From Henriciella sp. (GTDB taxonomy: Bacteria > Pseudomonadota > Alphaproteobacteria > Caulobacterales > Hyphomonadaceae), in the NCBI GenBank assembly GCA_030066975.1, contig JASJAO010000004.1, positions 248,001 to 312,000 of the forward strand: a DNA stretch of 64,000 nucleotides, read 5' to 3'. Shown in pieces: positions 36,521-47,234 of this stretch. The notes below the pieces were generated by a model. It was not told the origin of the DNA. It searched no databases and saw only the letters and a list, made by a program, of their open reading frames with translations. How positions within the stretch are numbered: the stretch's first letter is position 1; every line of letters begins with the position of its first letter. The translations under genes and the position numbers were made by a program.

Positions 36521-37059
36521 GCCTGCGCCAGCGCAAATTCACCACCCGCGACATTGATGAGCTGCTGACCTGGTTCGAAACGGAGCGCGACGTGTTGCAA
36601 TGGGCGGGCGCGCACCTGCCCTATCCGCTGCAGCGCGGTCATATCCGCGAGCTTGTGTTTCAGCATCGCGGGAAATCTCCAACGCGAGAAGTCTGGTGTC
36701 TGTGCAATGACGCCGACGCGATGGTTGGGCACTATCAGCTCGGCTATAGCTCAAGACTGCGCCAGGCCACGCTCGGTCGCATCGCCATAAATCCGGCTTG
36801 TCGTGGGCAAGGTCTGGCGACCAAGCTGATGTCGCTGGCGATCCCGCAAGCGTTTTCACAGGCCTGGGTGAACCGGCTGGAGCTGCGGGTCTATGATTTC
36901 AACACGCCGGCGATCGTCGCCTATACACGCGCCGGGTTCGTGCATGAGGGGACACGGCGACAATCAACGCCAATTGAAGACACATTCTGGAACACGCATG
37001 TCATGAGCCTGCTGCGCGAAGAATATAACGCATTTGACAAAAGAACAGAACAAGAATAA
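36517..37059 (+). CDS. GNAT N-acetyltransferase coupled to trpC
   Basis: 180 residues from GTG 36517, which overlaps the trpC stop by 4 bases and has AAGGCGG upstream. The acetyl-CoA pyrophosphate loop is INPACRGQGLATKLM, followed by ELRVYDFNTPAIVAYTRAGF, as in RimI-like GNATs. Target unknown. In most alphaproteobacteria moaC and moeA occupy this slot between trpC and lexA. Confidence 0.87.
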   Translation: MSLRQRKFTTRDIDELLTWFETERDVLQWAGAHLPYPLQRGHIRELVFQHRGKSPTREVWCLCNDADAMVGHYQLGYSSRLRQATLGRIAINPACRGQGLATKLMSLAIPQAFSQAWVNRLELRVYDFNTPAIVAYTRAGFVHEGTRRQSTPIEDTFWNTHVMSLLREEYNAFDKRTEQE

Positions 37060-37072
37060 ACAAACAGGGAAC
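37043..37072. promoter_or_regulatory. Candidate pair of LexA (SOS) boxes upstream of lexA
   Basis: The alphaproteobacterial LexA site is GTTC-N7-GTTC. On the plus strand GAAC-N7-GAAT (37043-37057) and AAAC-N7-GAAC (37058-37072) are two adjacent near-matches, each with one mismatch to the complement GAAC-N7-GAAC. They lie 27-56 bases before the lexA start, where autoregulation is expected. The first overlaps the end of the GNAT gene. Confidence 0.45.
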
Positions 37073-37098
37073 AGATTCGCGAACCTTGGAGACGTCTC

Positions 37099-37776
37099 TT
37101 GCTGACATCAAAACAAAAAGAGCTTTTGCTTTTCATTCATGAGCGCATCAAGGCCGATGGCGTATCCCCGTCGTTTGACGAAATGAAAGAGGCGCTGAAC
37201 CTCGCCTCCAAGTCCGGCATTCACCGCCTGATTGTAGCGCTGGAAGAGCGCGGCTTTATTGGTCGCCTGCCGAACCGGGCGCGCGCGCTTGAAGTGCTGA
37301 AACTGCCAGACAGCGCGACGCCGAATGCGCCGCCACGCGGACGTGGAACGTTCCGACCCAGCGTGGTCGGGGCCGCCAAGCCGCAAATGGCTGCAAACAC
37401 CATTCCGGTGCTTGGCCGGATTGCTGCCGGTGTGCCAATCGAGGCGATCCAGCACGAGATCGACCGCGTGACACCGCCGATCGACTTCAATGACAGCGAG
37501 GCCCACTATGCCCTCGAGGTCAAAGGCGACTCGATGATTGATGCAGGCATCCTTGATGGCGACATCGTCATTCTGCACCGCACAGACAGCGCGCAATCGG
37601 GCGATATTGTTGTCGCCCTGATTGATGAGGAAGAAGCCACGCTGAAACGCCTGCGCAAGAAAGGCGACTCCGTCGCGCTAGAAGCGGCCAACCCCGCCTA
37701 TGAAACGCGCATTTTCGGTCCGGATCGGGTGCGCGTACAGGGCCGCCTCGTGGCACTGGTGCGTAAGTACGACTAG
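37099..37776 (+). CDS. lexA: LexA repressor of the SOS response
   Basis: 225 residues starting at [23 protein letters not shown] matches the known LexA N-terminus, and GGAG lies 8 bases upstream. Winged-helix DNA-binding domain (1-70, [17 protein letters not shown]), self-cleavage site Ala110-Gly111 ([10 protein letters not shown]), catalytic Ser145 in VKGDSM and Lys183 in ATLKRL. All residues needed for RecA-stimulated autoproteolysis are present. Confidence 0.96.
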   Translation: MLTSKQKELLLFIHERIKADGVSPSFDEMKEALNLASKSGIHRLIVALEERGFIGRLPNRARALEVLKLPDSATPNAPPRGRGTFRPSVVGAAKPQMAANTIPVLGRIAAGVPIEAIQHEIDRVTPPIDFNDSEAHYALEVKGDSMIDAGILDGDIVILHRTDSAQSGDIVVALIDEEEATLKRLRKKGDSVALEAANPAYETRIFGPDRVRVQGRLVALVRKYD

Positions 37777-37799
37777 TTTGGTTTTCTCCGGGCGTTTGA

Positions 37800-39965
37800 C
37801 TAGCCCGGGTACGATGGACAGATTTGCCAGGGCCGGGCGTCACACGGCGGCTTGGTGAAGGGTGCAAGTGCGCCGTCGTCAACGCGCCAGCTGAGACCAT
37901 TTTGCTGCTCAATGTCTGACCAGGTAACGATCGGTATATCGCAGCTGGGCGCGGGATCACGGGCGGCCCAGAGCACCAGGTGTGCATGATCGAGTGATCG
38001 ACAGGAAACAGGGCTGGCGCCGCTTTGAGTGGTGCTGTCTGCTGGCGCGGGCGGGTCTGCGACCAGTGGCTGATCTGCCACAAGGACCAGGGTCAGATCG
38101 CCAAGCACCCGGGTGCAAATCCGCGTCTGGCAGTAAGACGTGATCGGGGCATCAGCATAGCGCAGTGGCGCAAGTCCATCGCCTTTATGAAACGCGATCC
38201 GATCCACCGCGCCTCCGGGGCTGGCAATATAGACGTCTCCCGACGGGCCCCAGTGCACTGACGGGGCGGCACTCGTCCACCAGATCCCAGCCCCAGCCAG
38301 CGCGGCTGCGGTGCCATAGGCGAGACGCTGCGGCCAGTTTCGTCCAATTGCACCGAGCAACAGAGACAGGGAGAAGAGTCCGAGCGCGAAAACCGGCATG
38401 GGCGTGTGCGCCTCTGTGCCGAGCGGCGACAGGCCGGACACCCAGTGAGCAATGGCGAGCACAGCTTCCAGTGAGTACCCGAATATCCGTAGTGGCAGCT
38501 CGACCAGACCCAAAGGCGACAAAACCAGCGCAGCCCCGGCGACGGGAGCGCTGATCAGGCTGACAATCGGCATGGCCAGCAGGTTGGCGAGCAAACCGAA
38601 CCCGGCGACACGGTCGAAATGGTAGAGCGCAAAAGGGGCTGTGGCCGCACTGGTCACCACGGAGGTGACAATCAGAGATTTGATCCAGAAGGCCGCTTTC
38701 AGATCTCTCGGGCCAATTTGCGCGCGGCGTTTACGCTGCCAGGCCTCATAGGTTGCGATCAGGGCGCCGGTGGCGGCAAATGACATCTGGAAGCCAGGCG
38801 ACAGGACACTCCAGGGCGCGATCAGGATGACCACGATCATGGCGATGGAAAAGGAGCGCAAGCTGAGCGGAGCGCGGTCGAGCAGGATGCCGCCAAAAAA
38901 GATCGCCGCCATCACAAAGGCGCGCTGCGTCGACACACTCGCCCCTGACAAGATGAGATAGACAAGGCTGGCGACCAGCGCGGCGGCAGCGGCAGGCTTC
39001 TGGACCGGAAGGCGCAGAGCCACCGGCTCAACCATGGCCAGTCCGCGCCAGACCATCAGATAAATCAGGCCGCCGACAATCCCCATATGCAGCCCGGAGA
39101 TCGCCAGTAGATGCGCGAGACCTGAGCCGCGCAAGGCCTCTTGGTCCGCCGACGCCATGAAACTGCGATCCCCGGACGCGAGCGCTGCGGCGAACCCGCC
39201 AGCCCGCTCTCCGCTGCGCGCTTTGACGAAATGTGCCAGCTGCCGGCGCTGCTTGGCGACATAAAGTTCAATACGCTGGCGAAGCGATTGCGGGGCCCCG
39301 AGTGTGCCGCCCCGGCAGCGGCCCTGGACATAGCCCACCGCGCCCAGACCTTCGTAAAAGGCCTGGCGATCAAACGCATAATCGCCTTTGACAATCGGAC
39401 CAGGCGGCGGGCGCAAAACCGCCCAGCAGCGCACAAACCGCCCTGCCTCCACTTCCAGGCGGGTGGTATGGGTCAGGCGAACTGTTTTGGGGATCTGACC
39501 GCGCGCCAGATCGTCAATGGCGTGAACCTGCAGCCGCAAACGCACGCCGCGGGTCGCAGGCTCGACTTCGCTGACCCAGCCCTCCACCATGACCGGACCG
39601 ATCGGCGCGGTGATCGAAACCGGATCGGCCCTCAAGGTTGCCGCTTTTCCAGCCGCAGCACCGATCAGTGTGCCAAGCCCAAAGATCAGGAGCAGAGCAA
39701 CCGGTGGTGCCACCGGAACCCGTCTCAACACAAACCAAACCGCGATAAGAGCCAGCGCCAATATGCCAAACAGCCAGCGCGCATCGGGCTCAAACCAGAG
39801 GCTGGTGTACCACGCAGCGCCTGTCAGCAGACCAAAGGCCAGAACCAGCGGGCGCCGTCCCGTCAGTTCAATCAGGACGAAACGCTGCAGAAAATCCGGC
39901 ACGCGACGCCCCGCCCCCTTGCGCGCTGGGGCCGGGGCGTGTTCAAGCGCACCAAACCCAGTCAC
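37800..39965 (-). CDS. comEC: ComEC/Rec2 family DNA-uptake channel, lacking a clear MBL domain
   Basis: About 721 residues from a GTG at 39965 (other starts are possible; the longest frame overlaps gltX). An N-terminal DUF4131-like region with membrane helices precedes the Competence domain (GSGLAHLLAISGLHMGIVGG, LSGASVSTQRAFVM, LSPGFQMSFAATGALI) with about eight helices. The C-terminal 150 residues are soluble but show no HxHxDH motif, so the metallo-beta-lactamase part is degenerate or missing. Convergent with lexA, divergent from gltX: the usual place in alphaproteobacteria. Confidence 0.88.
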   Translation of the reverse strand: MTGFGALEHAPAPARKGAGRRVPDFLQRFVLIELTGRRPLVLAFGLLTGAAWYTSLWFEPDARWLFGILALALIAVWFVLRRVPVAPPVALLLIFGLGTLIGAAAGKAATLRADPVSITAPIGPVMVEGWVSEVEPATRGVRLRLQVHAIDDLARGQIPKTVRLTHTTRLEVEAGRFVRCWAVLRPPPGPIVKGDYAFDRQAFYEGLGAVGYVQGRCRGGTLGAPQSLRQRIELYVAKQRRQLAHFVKARSGERAGGFAAALASGDRSFMASADQEALRGSGLAHLLAISGLHMGIVGGLIYLMVWRGLAMVEPVALRLPVQKPAAAAALVASLVYLILSGASVSTQRAFVMAAIFFGGILLDRAPLSLRSFSIAMIVVILIAPWSVLSPGFQMSFAATGALIATYEAWQRKRRAQIGPRDLKAAFWIKSLIVTSVVTSAATAPFALYHFDRVAGFGLLANLLAMPIVSLISAPVAGAALVLSPLGLVELPLRIFGYSLEAVLAIAHWVSGLSPLGTEAHTPMPVFALGLFSLSLLLGAIGRNWPQRLAYGTAAALAGAGIWWTSAAPSVHWGPSGDVYIASPGGAVDRIAFHKGDGLAPLRYADAPITSYCQTRICTRVLGDLTLVLVADQPLVADPPAPADSTTQSGASPVSCRSLDHAHLVLWAARDPAPSCDIPIVTWSDIEQQNGLSWRVDDGALAPFTKPPCDARPWQICPSYPG

Positions 39966-39995
39966 TGGATCAAGTTGAGGCCCCGAATACGGCTT

Positions 39996-41459
39996 ATGAG
40001 TATCGTTACGCGATTTGCCCCCTCCCCAACCGGCATGCTGCATATTGGCGGCGCCCGAACCGCTTTATTCAATGCGCTTTTAGCCAAACACCACAAGGGT
40101 AAATTTCTGCTCCGGGTCGAAGATACCGATCGGGCGCGCTCTACCGACGAAGCGACGCAGGCTATTCTTGAAGGGCTATCCTGGCTGGGCCTGACACCGG
40201 ACGAGGCGCCGGTGTTCCAATCGCAGAACGCGGCGCGGCATGTCGAATGTGCCCAAGCGATGATCGAAAATGGCACAGCATTTCGATGCTACACAACACA
40301 GGAAGAGTTGCAGGCGCGCCGCGAAGCGGGTGAAGCCAAACGCGCGGCGGCGAAATCTGACGATCTCAGCGATGCCGAGAAAGCCGCGCTGCGGACAGAG
40401 GCCGTCGCCCTGCTTGCACCCTTTCGGTCCCCCTGGCGCGGCGGCGATTTGGACCCGCCTGCCCCTGATGCCCCCTTCACGATCCGCCTGCGCGCGCCTG
40501 ATGACGGTGTGATTACGGTCGATGATGGGGTTCAGGGCACAGTCTCGATCCAAAGCTCGGAGATTGATGATCTGATACTTGTCCGCGCCGATGGCAGCCC
40601 GACCTATATGCTCGCCGTTGTTGTTGACGATCATGATATGGAGGTCACGCACGTCCTTCGCGGCGATGATCACTTTCGCAACACGTTCCGACAGATCCCC
40701 ATTTATCAAGCTATGGGATGGGCCCTGCCTGAGTTCGCGCATGTTCCGATGATCCACGGCGACGATGGGGCGAAACTGTCAAAACGCCACGGCGCGCTGT
40801 CGACACTGGCTTATCGCGATATGGGTTACCTGCCCGAAGCGATGAATGCTTATTTGCTGCGGCTTGGCTGGAGCCATGGGGATCAGGAGATTTTCACATT
40901 CGAGGAAGCAGCATCGGTGTTCACCATGGCAGGCCTCAACAAGGCGCCGTCACGATTGGACCTGGACAAGCTGAACGCGGTGAACAGCCATTTCATTCGC
41001 GCTGCCGATCCAGACCGATTACTGGCTTTGGTCAGCGAGGAGGTCTCAAAGCTGACCGAGCTGGATGATGCGCTGCGGCAGAAGCTGGAACTTGCCCTGC
41101 CGACGCTGAAAGCGCGCGGCAACACCCTGCCGGAGGTCGCCGCCGCCTGCCGCTTTCTGTGGGATGCCAATCAGGACAATCTGACCAAGAATGCACGTAA
41201 AGCGCTGCGCGATGACAAGCTGATAATACTGGCAAAAATCCGAGAAGCTCTGGACCAAACAGATTCTTGGACTATTGAGACACTTGAAGGTGTTTTAGGC
41301 GCGTTTTGTGCACTGCACACCTTGAGTATGGGGCAAGTCGGACCGCCGCTTCGCGCGGCTTTAACCGGCGGCCTCCCTGCGCCAGACATCGCGCCCGTCT
41401 TGTACTGGCTGGGCCGCGAAGACGTATTGGCGCGGATCGACAGACATCTGCCGGCTTAA
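39996..41459 (+). CDS. gltX: Glutamyl-tRNA synthetase
   Basis: A 487-residue class I synthetase. [20 protein letters not shown] contains HIGG (16-19), and [11 protein letters not shown] is the KMSKS-equivalent loop. The C-terminal anticodon-binding half is complete. The start is the ATG at 39996; the open frame upstream is the shadow of comEC. Confidence 0.95.
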   Translation: MSIVTRFAPSPTGMLHIGGARTALFNALLAKHHKGKFLLRVEDTDRARSTDEATQAILEGLSWLGLTPDEAPVFQSQNAARHVECAQAMIENGTAFRCYTTQEELQARREAGEAKRAAAKSDDLSDAEKAALRTEAVALLAPFRSPWRGGDLDPPAPDAPFTIRLRAPDDGVITVDDGVQGTVSIQSSEIDDLILVRADGSPTYMLAVVVDDHDMEVTHVLRGDDHFRNTFRQIPIYQAMGWALPEFAHVPMIHGDDGAKLSKRHGALSTLAYRDMGYLPEAMNAYLLRLGWSHGDQEIFTFEEAASVFTMAGLNKAPSRLDLDKLNAVNSHFIRAADPDRLLALVSEEVSKLTELDDALRQKLELALPTLKARGNTLPEVAAACRFLWDANQDNLTKNARKALRDDKLIILAKIREALDQTDSWTIETLEGVLGAFCALHTLSMGQVGPPLRAALTGGLPAPDIAPVLYWLGREDVLARIDRHLPA

Positions 41460-41494
41460 CCGTCGGCAATAGAGGAACATGCAAGAGGGCTGAA

Positions 41495-42802
41495 ATGATC
41501 AACAAGACCAAACAGACGAGTACGGCGAAACTCGAAGTTAAAGGCAAAACCGTCGAACTTCCCGTCTATAGCGGGACAGACGGACCGGACGTGGTGGATG
41601 TAAAACGGCTCTACGCCGAAGCCGGTGTGTTTACCCTCGACCCGGGATTTACCTCCACCGGGTCTTGCGAGTCTCAGATCACTTTCATCAATGGTGAAGA
41701 AGGTATTCTGCTGCATCGCGGGTATCCGATCGACCAGCTGGCGGAGAATTCCGGCTTTCTTGAAGTCTGCTATCTGTTGCTGAATGGTGAGCTGCCGACG
41801 CAGCCCGAATTCAAGGCCTTCTCAGGGCGCATCACTCAGCACACCATGCTGCACACGCAGATGGACCGGTTCTTTGACGGCTTCCGCCGTGACAGCCATC
41901 CAATGGCGATGCTGACCGGCACGGTCGGCGCGATGTCAGCCTTCTATCCCGGCGCGATGGACAGCTCCGACCCCGAAGAGCGGAACCTGGCTTATATCCG
42001 CCTGCTTGCGAAAATGCCGACCCTCGCCGCGCGGATTTACAAGTACAATATCGGTCAGCCCTTCGTCGATCCGATCAATGATCTTGGCTATGCCGAGAAC
42101 TTCCTGCGCATGTGTTTCTCTATCACCGCTGAGAAGTACGTGCCCAACCCGACCGTCATCCGGGCAATGGACCGGTTGCTGATCCTGCAGGCAGATCATG
42201 AACAGAACGCGTCGACCTCGACCGTGCGTCTGGCGGGCTCCTCTGGCGCGCACCCCTATGCGGCGGTGGCCGCCGGTGTGGCTTCGCTTTGGGGGCCCAG
42301 CCATGGCGGCGCCAATGAGGCGTGTCTGCGTATGCTGCGCGAGATTGGCAGCGTCGACCGGATTCCGGAATTTATCGCACGCGCCAAAGACAAGAATGAT
42401 CCTTTCCGGCTGATGGGCTTCGGTCATCGCGTGTACAAGAATTACGATCCGCGCGCGAAAGTCATGCAGCAGACCGTGCATGAGCTTATGGAAGCGCTGG
42501 AAATCAAGAACAGCCCGATCATGCAGATCGCTATGGAGCTGGAAAAAATCGCGCTCGAGGACGAGTATTTCGTCGAGAAGAAACTGTATCCGAATGTCGA
42601 TTTCTATTCCGGCATCGCTATGGATGCGATTGGCTTCCCAACCGATATGTTCACCGTCCTGTTTGCCCTCGGCCGCACGGTCGGCTGGGTGTCGCAGCTG
42701 AATGAAATGATCGAAGACCCGTCACAGCGGATCGGTCGCCCGCGCCAGATCTATACCGGTGCCGCCAAGCGCGACTTCGTGCCTATTCAGGAACGGCGAT
42801 AG
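41495..42802 (+). CDS. gltA: Citrate synthase
   Basis: A 435-residue type II hexameric citrate synthase. ATG 41495 with GAGGG upstream gives [33 protein letters not shown], the His region [24 protein letters not shown], and the catalytic Asp in [10 protein letters not shown] are present. It takes acetyl-CoA from the PDH complex encoded elsewhere in the window. The stop overlaps the 3' end of lpxB by 20 bases (convergent). Confidence 0.96.
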   Translation: MINKTKQTSTAKLEVKGKTVELPVYSGTDGPDVVDVKRLYAEAGVFTLDPGFTSTGSCESQITFINGEEGILLHRGYPIDQLAENSGFLEVCYLLLNGELPTQPEFKAFSGRITQHTMLHTQMDRFFDGFRRDSHPMAMLTGTVGAMSAFYPGAMDSSDPEERNLAYIRLLAKMPTLAARIYKYNIGQPFVDPINDLGYAENFLRMCFSITAEKYVPNPTVIRAMDRLLILQADHEQNASTSTVRLAGSSGAHPYAAVAAGVASLWGPSHGGANEACLRMLREIGSVDRIPEFIARAKDKNDPFRLMGFGHRVYKNYDPRAKVMQQTVHELMEALEIKNSPIMQIAMELEKIALEDEYFVEKKLYPNVDFYSGIAMDAIGFPTDMFTVLFALGRTVGWVSQLNEMIEDPSQRIGRPRQIYTGAAKRDFVPIQERR

Positions 42803-43946
42803 ACTCTCGAATGGCCCGCGCTGCGATTTCAGCTGCGGGCATGCCGGGTTTCACCATACGCGCCAGGGCGGTGTCTTGGGCCGCGCGTTGAGCCTGCAAT
42901 GCGGCTCTATCGTTGAGTAGGGCCAGCGCGGCGTCAGCGATCAGGCCCGGCTTGAACTTGGTTTGCAGGAATTCCTTTGCGACTTCCGTGTCATCGGCGG
43001 CAATGTTGAGCAGGGTGATATGGTTCGGTTTGTAGAGGAAGAACCGCGCCACCGCCCAGGTCATCCAACCGGCTTTGTAGCCGACAATGAAGGGCGTGCC
43101 CTGCAAAGCGAGCTCGCTGGTCACGGTGCCGGAACAGGCCAGCGCGAGATCCGCCGCAGCCATGACGTCGAACCGTTCTGCACCCTGTTCGGCGACCTGG
43201 CCGCGCTCTGCGAGCTCCGGAAAGCGTTCCAGAAACTGCTCGCGAATGGCCGGGGCGGGCGCAAAGACCAGACGAACATTCGGTTTGGCGCGCTCAATCT
43301 GTTGAGCGGCCTCGACCAGGACCGGTGCAACGCGAGCAATTTCGCTCGGCCGACTGCCGGGCAGGACGAGCAGCAGATCTTCCTCATCTGACAGTCCGAG
43401 TGCGGCCCGGTACTGCGCGCCATCGCCTTTTTCGGTACGGCTGAGCGCGGGATTGCCCATCACCGTTGTGGGGACACCAAGCGGCTCGTAATATGGCACT
43501 TCCATTTCATGGATGCAGATCACATGGTCGACCACGGCCGCGATTTTCTTCGCACGCCCTGGACGCGTCGCCCAGATCTGCGGGCCGACAAGCTTGATCA
43601 CTTTGATGTTCGGGGCCCGTTTCTGCAGGCGCTCTGCAACCCGGATCATGAAGCCCCATGAGTCGACCAGAATCACGGCATCCGGATTGAATGCGATGAT
43701 TTCATCCGTAGCCTGATCGGCAAGGCGCAGGATCTCACCATAGATTTTCAAGCCATCAAAGATGCCGAGAATGGCAAGGGGGGACGTATCGATGGGCGAT
43801 GGCAGGCGGATCGCGGCGAGTTCCTGTCCGCCAATCGCGGCGAACTCCGTGTCCGGGGCAAAGCTGCGATAGGCTTCGACGGTTTCCCGCGCCAAGACGT
43901 CTCCGGACGGTTCCGCCGCCACGATGAACAGGCGGGCGGGTCTCAT
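42783..43946 (-). CDS. lpxB: Lipid-A-disaccharide synthase
   Basis: A 387-residue GT19 glycosyltransferase joining lipid X and UDP-diacylglucosamine. [44 protein letters not shown], and [15 protein letters not shown] are family blocks. The ATG overlaps the lpxI stop (TGATG). Last gene of the lpx run. Confidence 0.95.
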   Translation of the reverse strand: MRPARLFIVAAEPSGDVLARETVEAYRSFAPDTEFAAIGGQELAAIRLPSPIDTSPLAILGIFDGLKIYGEILRLADQATDEIIAFNPDAVILVDSWGFMIRVAERLQKRAPNIKVIKLVGPQIWATRPGRAKKIAAVVDHVICIHEMEVPYYEPLGVPTTVMGNPALSRTEKGDGAQYRAALGLSDEEDLLLVLPGSRPSEIARVAPVLVEAAQQIERAKPNVRLVFAPAPAIREQFLERFPELAERGQVAEQGAERFDVMAAADLALACSGTVTSELALQGTPFIVGYKAGWMTWAVARFFLYKPNHITLLNIAADDTEVAKEFLQTKFKPGLIADAALALLNDRAALQAQRAAQDTALARMVKPGMPAAEIAARAIRESIAVPE

Positions 43947-44797
43947 CAGGCCCAGTCCTTTGGGAAACTGTAGATAAACAGGCCGAGCGCCTCGGCCCGG
44001 GCGAACACCGCTTCCTGATCCAGGATCAGCGCCCCGCCGCTCTCAACCCCGATGCCGGTAAGTCCAGCTTCAGCGGCCCCTTCCACGGTTCTTACCCCAA
44101 TCGTCGGCCAATCGATCCGGTGATCCTGGATCGGCTTGGGGCGCTTGACCAACACACCGCGGCGAGCCTCTGGTGTCCCGCGCAGGGAAGTGTCGAGCGC
44201 CGCGCATCGTTGCAACATTGCGTCTGTCCCCTCCTGCGCCTCAACGCAGAGCACCAGACCGTTACAGACAATCACCCCCTGGCCGATATCCATACGGCCC
44301 GTCGCCGCAGCGATTTCTGCTCCTTTGCGCAAGTCCGCGAGCGCCTCATCGCCTGGTGCCGCGCCTGCGAGCAGACCGTCTCCGACAAGCAATTGTCCGC
44401 TGGCTTCCTGCGCGCCCACGACTTTGAACCCTTCTTCCTCAATCGCCTCCACCACCGTGCGCAGCAGAGCATCGTCGCCCTTTCGAGCAGCTGCCAGAAC
44501 TTTCGGCAAGAGCAGCATGCCCTTCATATCGGGCTTCAGGGCGCTGAAATCGGGTCGTTTCACATTCCCGGCAAAGCAGATTTCCTTGCACCCCGCCGCT
44601 CTGAACGCCTTGTAGATTTTGCCGACCTCGGCAAACCCGATCACTTCGCCGGGTAGATGATCCAACGCCGGTTCAACAAACCCTTTCAGCCGCACCACAT
44701 AGACGCCCTGCCCGCGCTCTGCCGCGGCAGAGGCGACCCGGACCGGCAAGTCGCCAAGGCCCGCAATCAATCCCAGAGGCGGCTGTTTCGCACTCAT
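43946..44797 (-). CDS. lpxI: UDP-2,3-diacylglucosamine pyrophosphatase LpxI
   Basis: A 283-residue alphaproteobacterial replacement for LpxH; hydrolyses UDP-diacylglucosamine to lipid X. LGLIAGLGDLPVRVASAA opens the N-terminal domain; VGKIYKAFRAAGCKEICFAGNVKRP and the C-terminal region DIGQGVIVCNGLVLCVEAQEGTD are characteristic. Start ATG 44797 overlaps the lpxA TAA (TAATG). Confidence 0.94.
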   Translation of the reverse strand: MSAKQPPLGLIAGLGDLPVRVASAAAERGQGVYVVRLKGFVEPALDHLPGEVIGFAEVGKIYKAFRAAGCKEICFAGNVKRPDFSALKPDMKGMLLLPKVLAAARKGDDALLRTVVEAIEEEGFKVVGAQEASGQLLVGDGLLAGAAPGDEALADLRKGAEIAAATGRMDIGQGVIVCNGLVLCVEAQEGTDAMLQRCAALDTSLRGTPEARRGVLVKRPKPIQDHRIDWPTIGVRTVEGAAEAGLTGIGVESGGALILDQEAVFARAEALGLFIYSFPKDWA

Positions 44798-45588
44798 TAT
44801 CTCGGCAGGCACAGGGACCGGTTCTTGTTCTCGCGGATGAAGTGCACGATTTCCATGACCTCTGGCACATGTTCAAAGGCCCGGGCGGTGTCGTCGAGAC
44901 GTTCTGTAAACGTCCCTTCCTTCGCATACAGCAGACGATAACCGGCGCGCATATCCTTAATGGTCTGGCGGCTGAACCCGCGGCGTTTCAGGCCGACAAC
45001 GTTCAGTCCAGCCAGATGCGCATGATTGCCAACGACAGAGCCGTAAGGGATGACATCGGCAACCAGGATCGATCCGCCGCCAATGAAGGCATGATCTCCG
45101 ATCCGGCACCATTGGTGGACCGCGACCGCGCCGCCCATCCAGACATTGTCTCCGGCGGTGACGTGCCCGCCCATATGGGTACTGTTTGCAATCACGCACT
45201 TATCGCCAAGCACACAGTCATGGGCGATATGAACCTGGGCCATAAGCAGGCAATCGCTGCCGACTTTGGTGAGGCCGCCATGTTCCGGCAATCCGGTATG
45301 AAGCGTGGCATGCTCGCGTATGATGGTTCTTGGCCCGACTTCGAGCCGAGACTCTTCATTCGGTTTGAAGCCGAGGACTTGCGGGCCGCCTCCAACAACC
45401 GCGCCGGGATGAACCTCAACGCCCTCGCCAAGTGTCGTTCGACCCTGAACAATGGCTTGCGGGTGGATTGTGACCCCATCGCCGAGCCTGGTGTGCGCGC
45501 CAATATAGGCATAGGCGCTGATGGTGACGCCCTCTCCCAGTTCAGCCCCGTCTTCGATGATCGCGGTCGGATGGATCGAAACGCTCAT
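44797..45588 (-). CDS. lpxA: UDP-N-acetylglucosamine acyltransferase
   Basis: 263 residues with a left-handed beta-helix of hexapeptide repeats ([20 protein letters not shown] and on), the catalytic His123 in [12 protein letters not shown], and a C-terminal helical domain. First acylation of lipid A. It overlaps lpxD by 4 bases (ATGA) with no fabZ in between. Confidence 0.96.
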   Translation of the reverse strand: MSVSIHPTAIIEDGAELGEGVTISAYAYIGAHTRLGDGVTIHPQAIVQGRTTLGEGVEVHPGAVVGGGPQVLGFKPNEESRLEVGPRTIIREHATLHTGLPEHGGLTKVGSDCLLMAQVHIAHDCVLGDKCVIANSTHMGGHVTAGDNVWMGGAVAVHQWCRIGDHAFIGGGSILVADVIPYGSVVGNHAHLAGLNVVGLKRRGFSRQTIKDMRAGYRLLYAKEGTFTERLDDTARAFEHVPEVMEIVHFIRENKNRSLCLPR

Positions 45589-46592
45589 TTGGACGGTTTC
45601 TTTCCTCGCTTCACCTGCCGTTGCAGCCAGGCCACTTCACGCAGGAACTGGCGGAAATTCTTCGCCGGTCGCCCGCCCCAGGTTTCGCCCGCCGGGACGT
45701 TTGTCATAACGCCGGCATCGGCGGTCAGAACCGCACCTTCGCCAATCTCGAGATGATCAGCAATGCCGACACGCCCGCCCATCAGGACGCCATCACCGAC
45801 CGTGCTGGAGCCGGAAATCCCGGTAAAACTGGCCATCAGAACATTTCGTCCGATCACCACATTGTGCCCGATCTGAACCAGATTATCGATCTTGCTGCGC
45901 TCGCCGACAATCGTGTCGGTGAAGGCGCCGCGATCTATACAGGTATTGCCGCCAATCATCACATGGTCCTGAATGATCACACGGCCCCACTGTGGAACGT
46001 CGACGGCTCCTTCCGGACTGGAGGTCACGCCGAAGCCACTTTCGCCGATACGTGCGCCAGACAGGATATTGACATGGTTGCCAATCAGCGCACAGCGAAT
46101 GGACGCATTCGCCCCGATACTTGTATCGGCGCCGATCTGAACACCGGGACCAATCACAGAATTAGGGCCGATGACGGCACGTTCACCAATGGCCGCGCCC
46201 GCCCCGATATAGGCCCCGGGCGCGATTTTCGCGGTAGGATGAACGCTTGCGGGCTCACCCTCATCGGTCCAATCACGTAGGTCGAACATGGCATTCGCGG
46301 CCATGACATGCGCCAATCTGGGCTGCTCGACGATCAAACCGCTGGTTCGATCAGGCAGGGCTTCGGCCACATCTGCGGTGACAAAACAGGCCCCCGCCTG
46401 CAGATCCATGGTGGCCAGGGCGCTCGTCTTGCCTTCAAAAAAGCAGACATCTCCGGAACGCGCCTGATCAGCGGCAGCGATACCGCTGATCAACCGGTCT
46501 GTATCACCGGTGCAAGTTGCCCCCGTCAGTTTCGCAAGCTGTTCAACCGTGAAGGTCTCTTTGGCGCGAAAGAAGCGAAGATCAACGGGCAT
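45585..46592 (-). CDS. lpxD: UDP-3-O-acylglucosamine N-acyltransferase
   Basis: 335 residues. N-terminal uridine-binding domain (1-100), hexapeptide-repeat beta-helix (about 115-310) with catalytic His243 in QIGHNVVIG, and a C-terminal helix ([11 protein letters not shown]). Third step of lipid A synthesis. It starts 14 bases after skp. Confidence 0.95.
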   Translation of the reverse strand: MPVDLRFFRAKETFTVEQLAKLTGATCTGDTDRLISGIAAADQARSGDVCFFEGKTSALATMDLQAGACFVTADVAEALPDRTSGLIVEQPRLAHVMAANAMFDLRDWTDEGEPASVHPTAKIAPGAYIGAGAAIGERAVIGPNSVIGPGVQIGADTSIGANASIRCALIGNHVNILSGARIGESGFGVTSSPEGAVDVPQWGRVIIQDHVMIGGNTCIDRGAFTDTIVGERSKIDNLVQIGHNVVIGRNVLMASFTGISGSSTVGDGVLMGGRVGIADHLEIGEGAVLTADAGVMTNVPAGETWGGRPAKNFRQFLREVAWLQRQVKRGKKPSK

Positions 46593-46606
46593 CGGTCAGG
46601 TCCCGA

Positions 46607-47212
46607 CTACTGAGCAGCTGCAGCTTGTGCGGGTTGCGTTGGAATTTTCTGACGCACAACCGAAATGGTCGGGGTCGCCGCATCCAGCTTCGAAATGACG
46701 AGATCGGATACGTCAATGGCCGGATCCGTGTACACAGAATTGGAGCGGTCGACCATTAATTGGGCACCGCGTTCCTCGACCACTTCTCTCAACACCGGGC
46801 GCAGGGCGACGAAGAAATCACTCCAGGCCTTGCGCTCGGTCAGGGCGAGTTCCTGGGCCGCAATCTGGCTGCGCTGTTCAAACTGTTGAGCCTTGCGAGC
46901 ATAGGCTGTGATTTCAGCTGTCAGAGCCTGATCGGCCAGAATGGCCTGCTGCGTTTTGCCCTGGGCCTTGGCATCAAGTGCCTGACCTTCATTTTGCAGG
47001 GAGGTCGCGGTCGGTTGCAGTTCGCGCTCAATCGACTGACCGATCCCCTGCAGCTTGGTGCGAATGTCTTTTCCGGCTGCACTATCGCGCATGATCTTGC
47101 TTTGGTCGATCACGACGACATTTGTGCCCTGGGCCGCGGCGATCGGCGCGGCGACAATGATAGGGCTGAAACTCAAGGCGATGGCAGCCAATATGCGTTT
47201 GACGAGGGACAT
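46607..47212 (-). CDS. skp: OmpH/Skp periplasmic chaperone
   Basis: 201 residues. Signal peptide 1-27 (RILAAIALSFSPIIVAAPIAAA), mature start QGTNVVVIDQSKIMRDSAAGK; long coiled-coil helices (about 55-140) form the trimeric tentacles, and YTDPAIDVSDLVISKLD ends the fold. Carries unfolded outer-membrane proteins to BamA, whose gene ends 22 bases upstream. Confidence 0.88.
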   Translation of the reverse strand: MSLVKRILAAIALSFSPIIVAAPIAAAQGTNVVVIDQSKIMRDSAAGKDIRTKLQGIGQSIERELQPTATSLQNEGQALDAKAQGKTQQAILADQALTAEITAYARKAQQFEQRSQIAAQELALTERKAWSDFFVALRPVLREVVEERGAQLMVDRSNSVYTDPAIDVSDLVISKLDAATPTISVVRQKIPTQPAQAAAAQ

Positions 47213-47234
47213 AGGTGTCTCCTTTCAGGTGTCT

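Noticed and set aside
37069-37084. GAAC-N8-GAAC as a LexA box
   Set aside because: The spacing is 8 and not 7 bases; the two N7 near-matches upstream fit better.
37788-37808. CCGGGC/GCCCGG hairpin between lexA and comEC as a terminator
   Set aside because: A 6-bp stem with a 9-base loop and no T run on either strand.
39966-40043. Longer comEC start reaching into gltX
   Set aside because: It would overlap the gltX coding region by 48 bases and adds Gly/Ser-rich residues without family resemblance.
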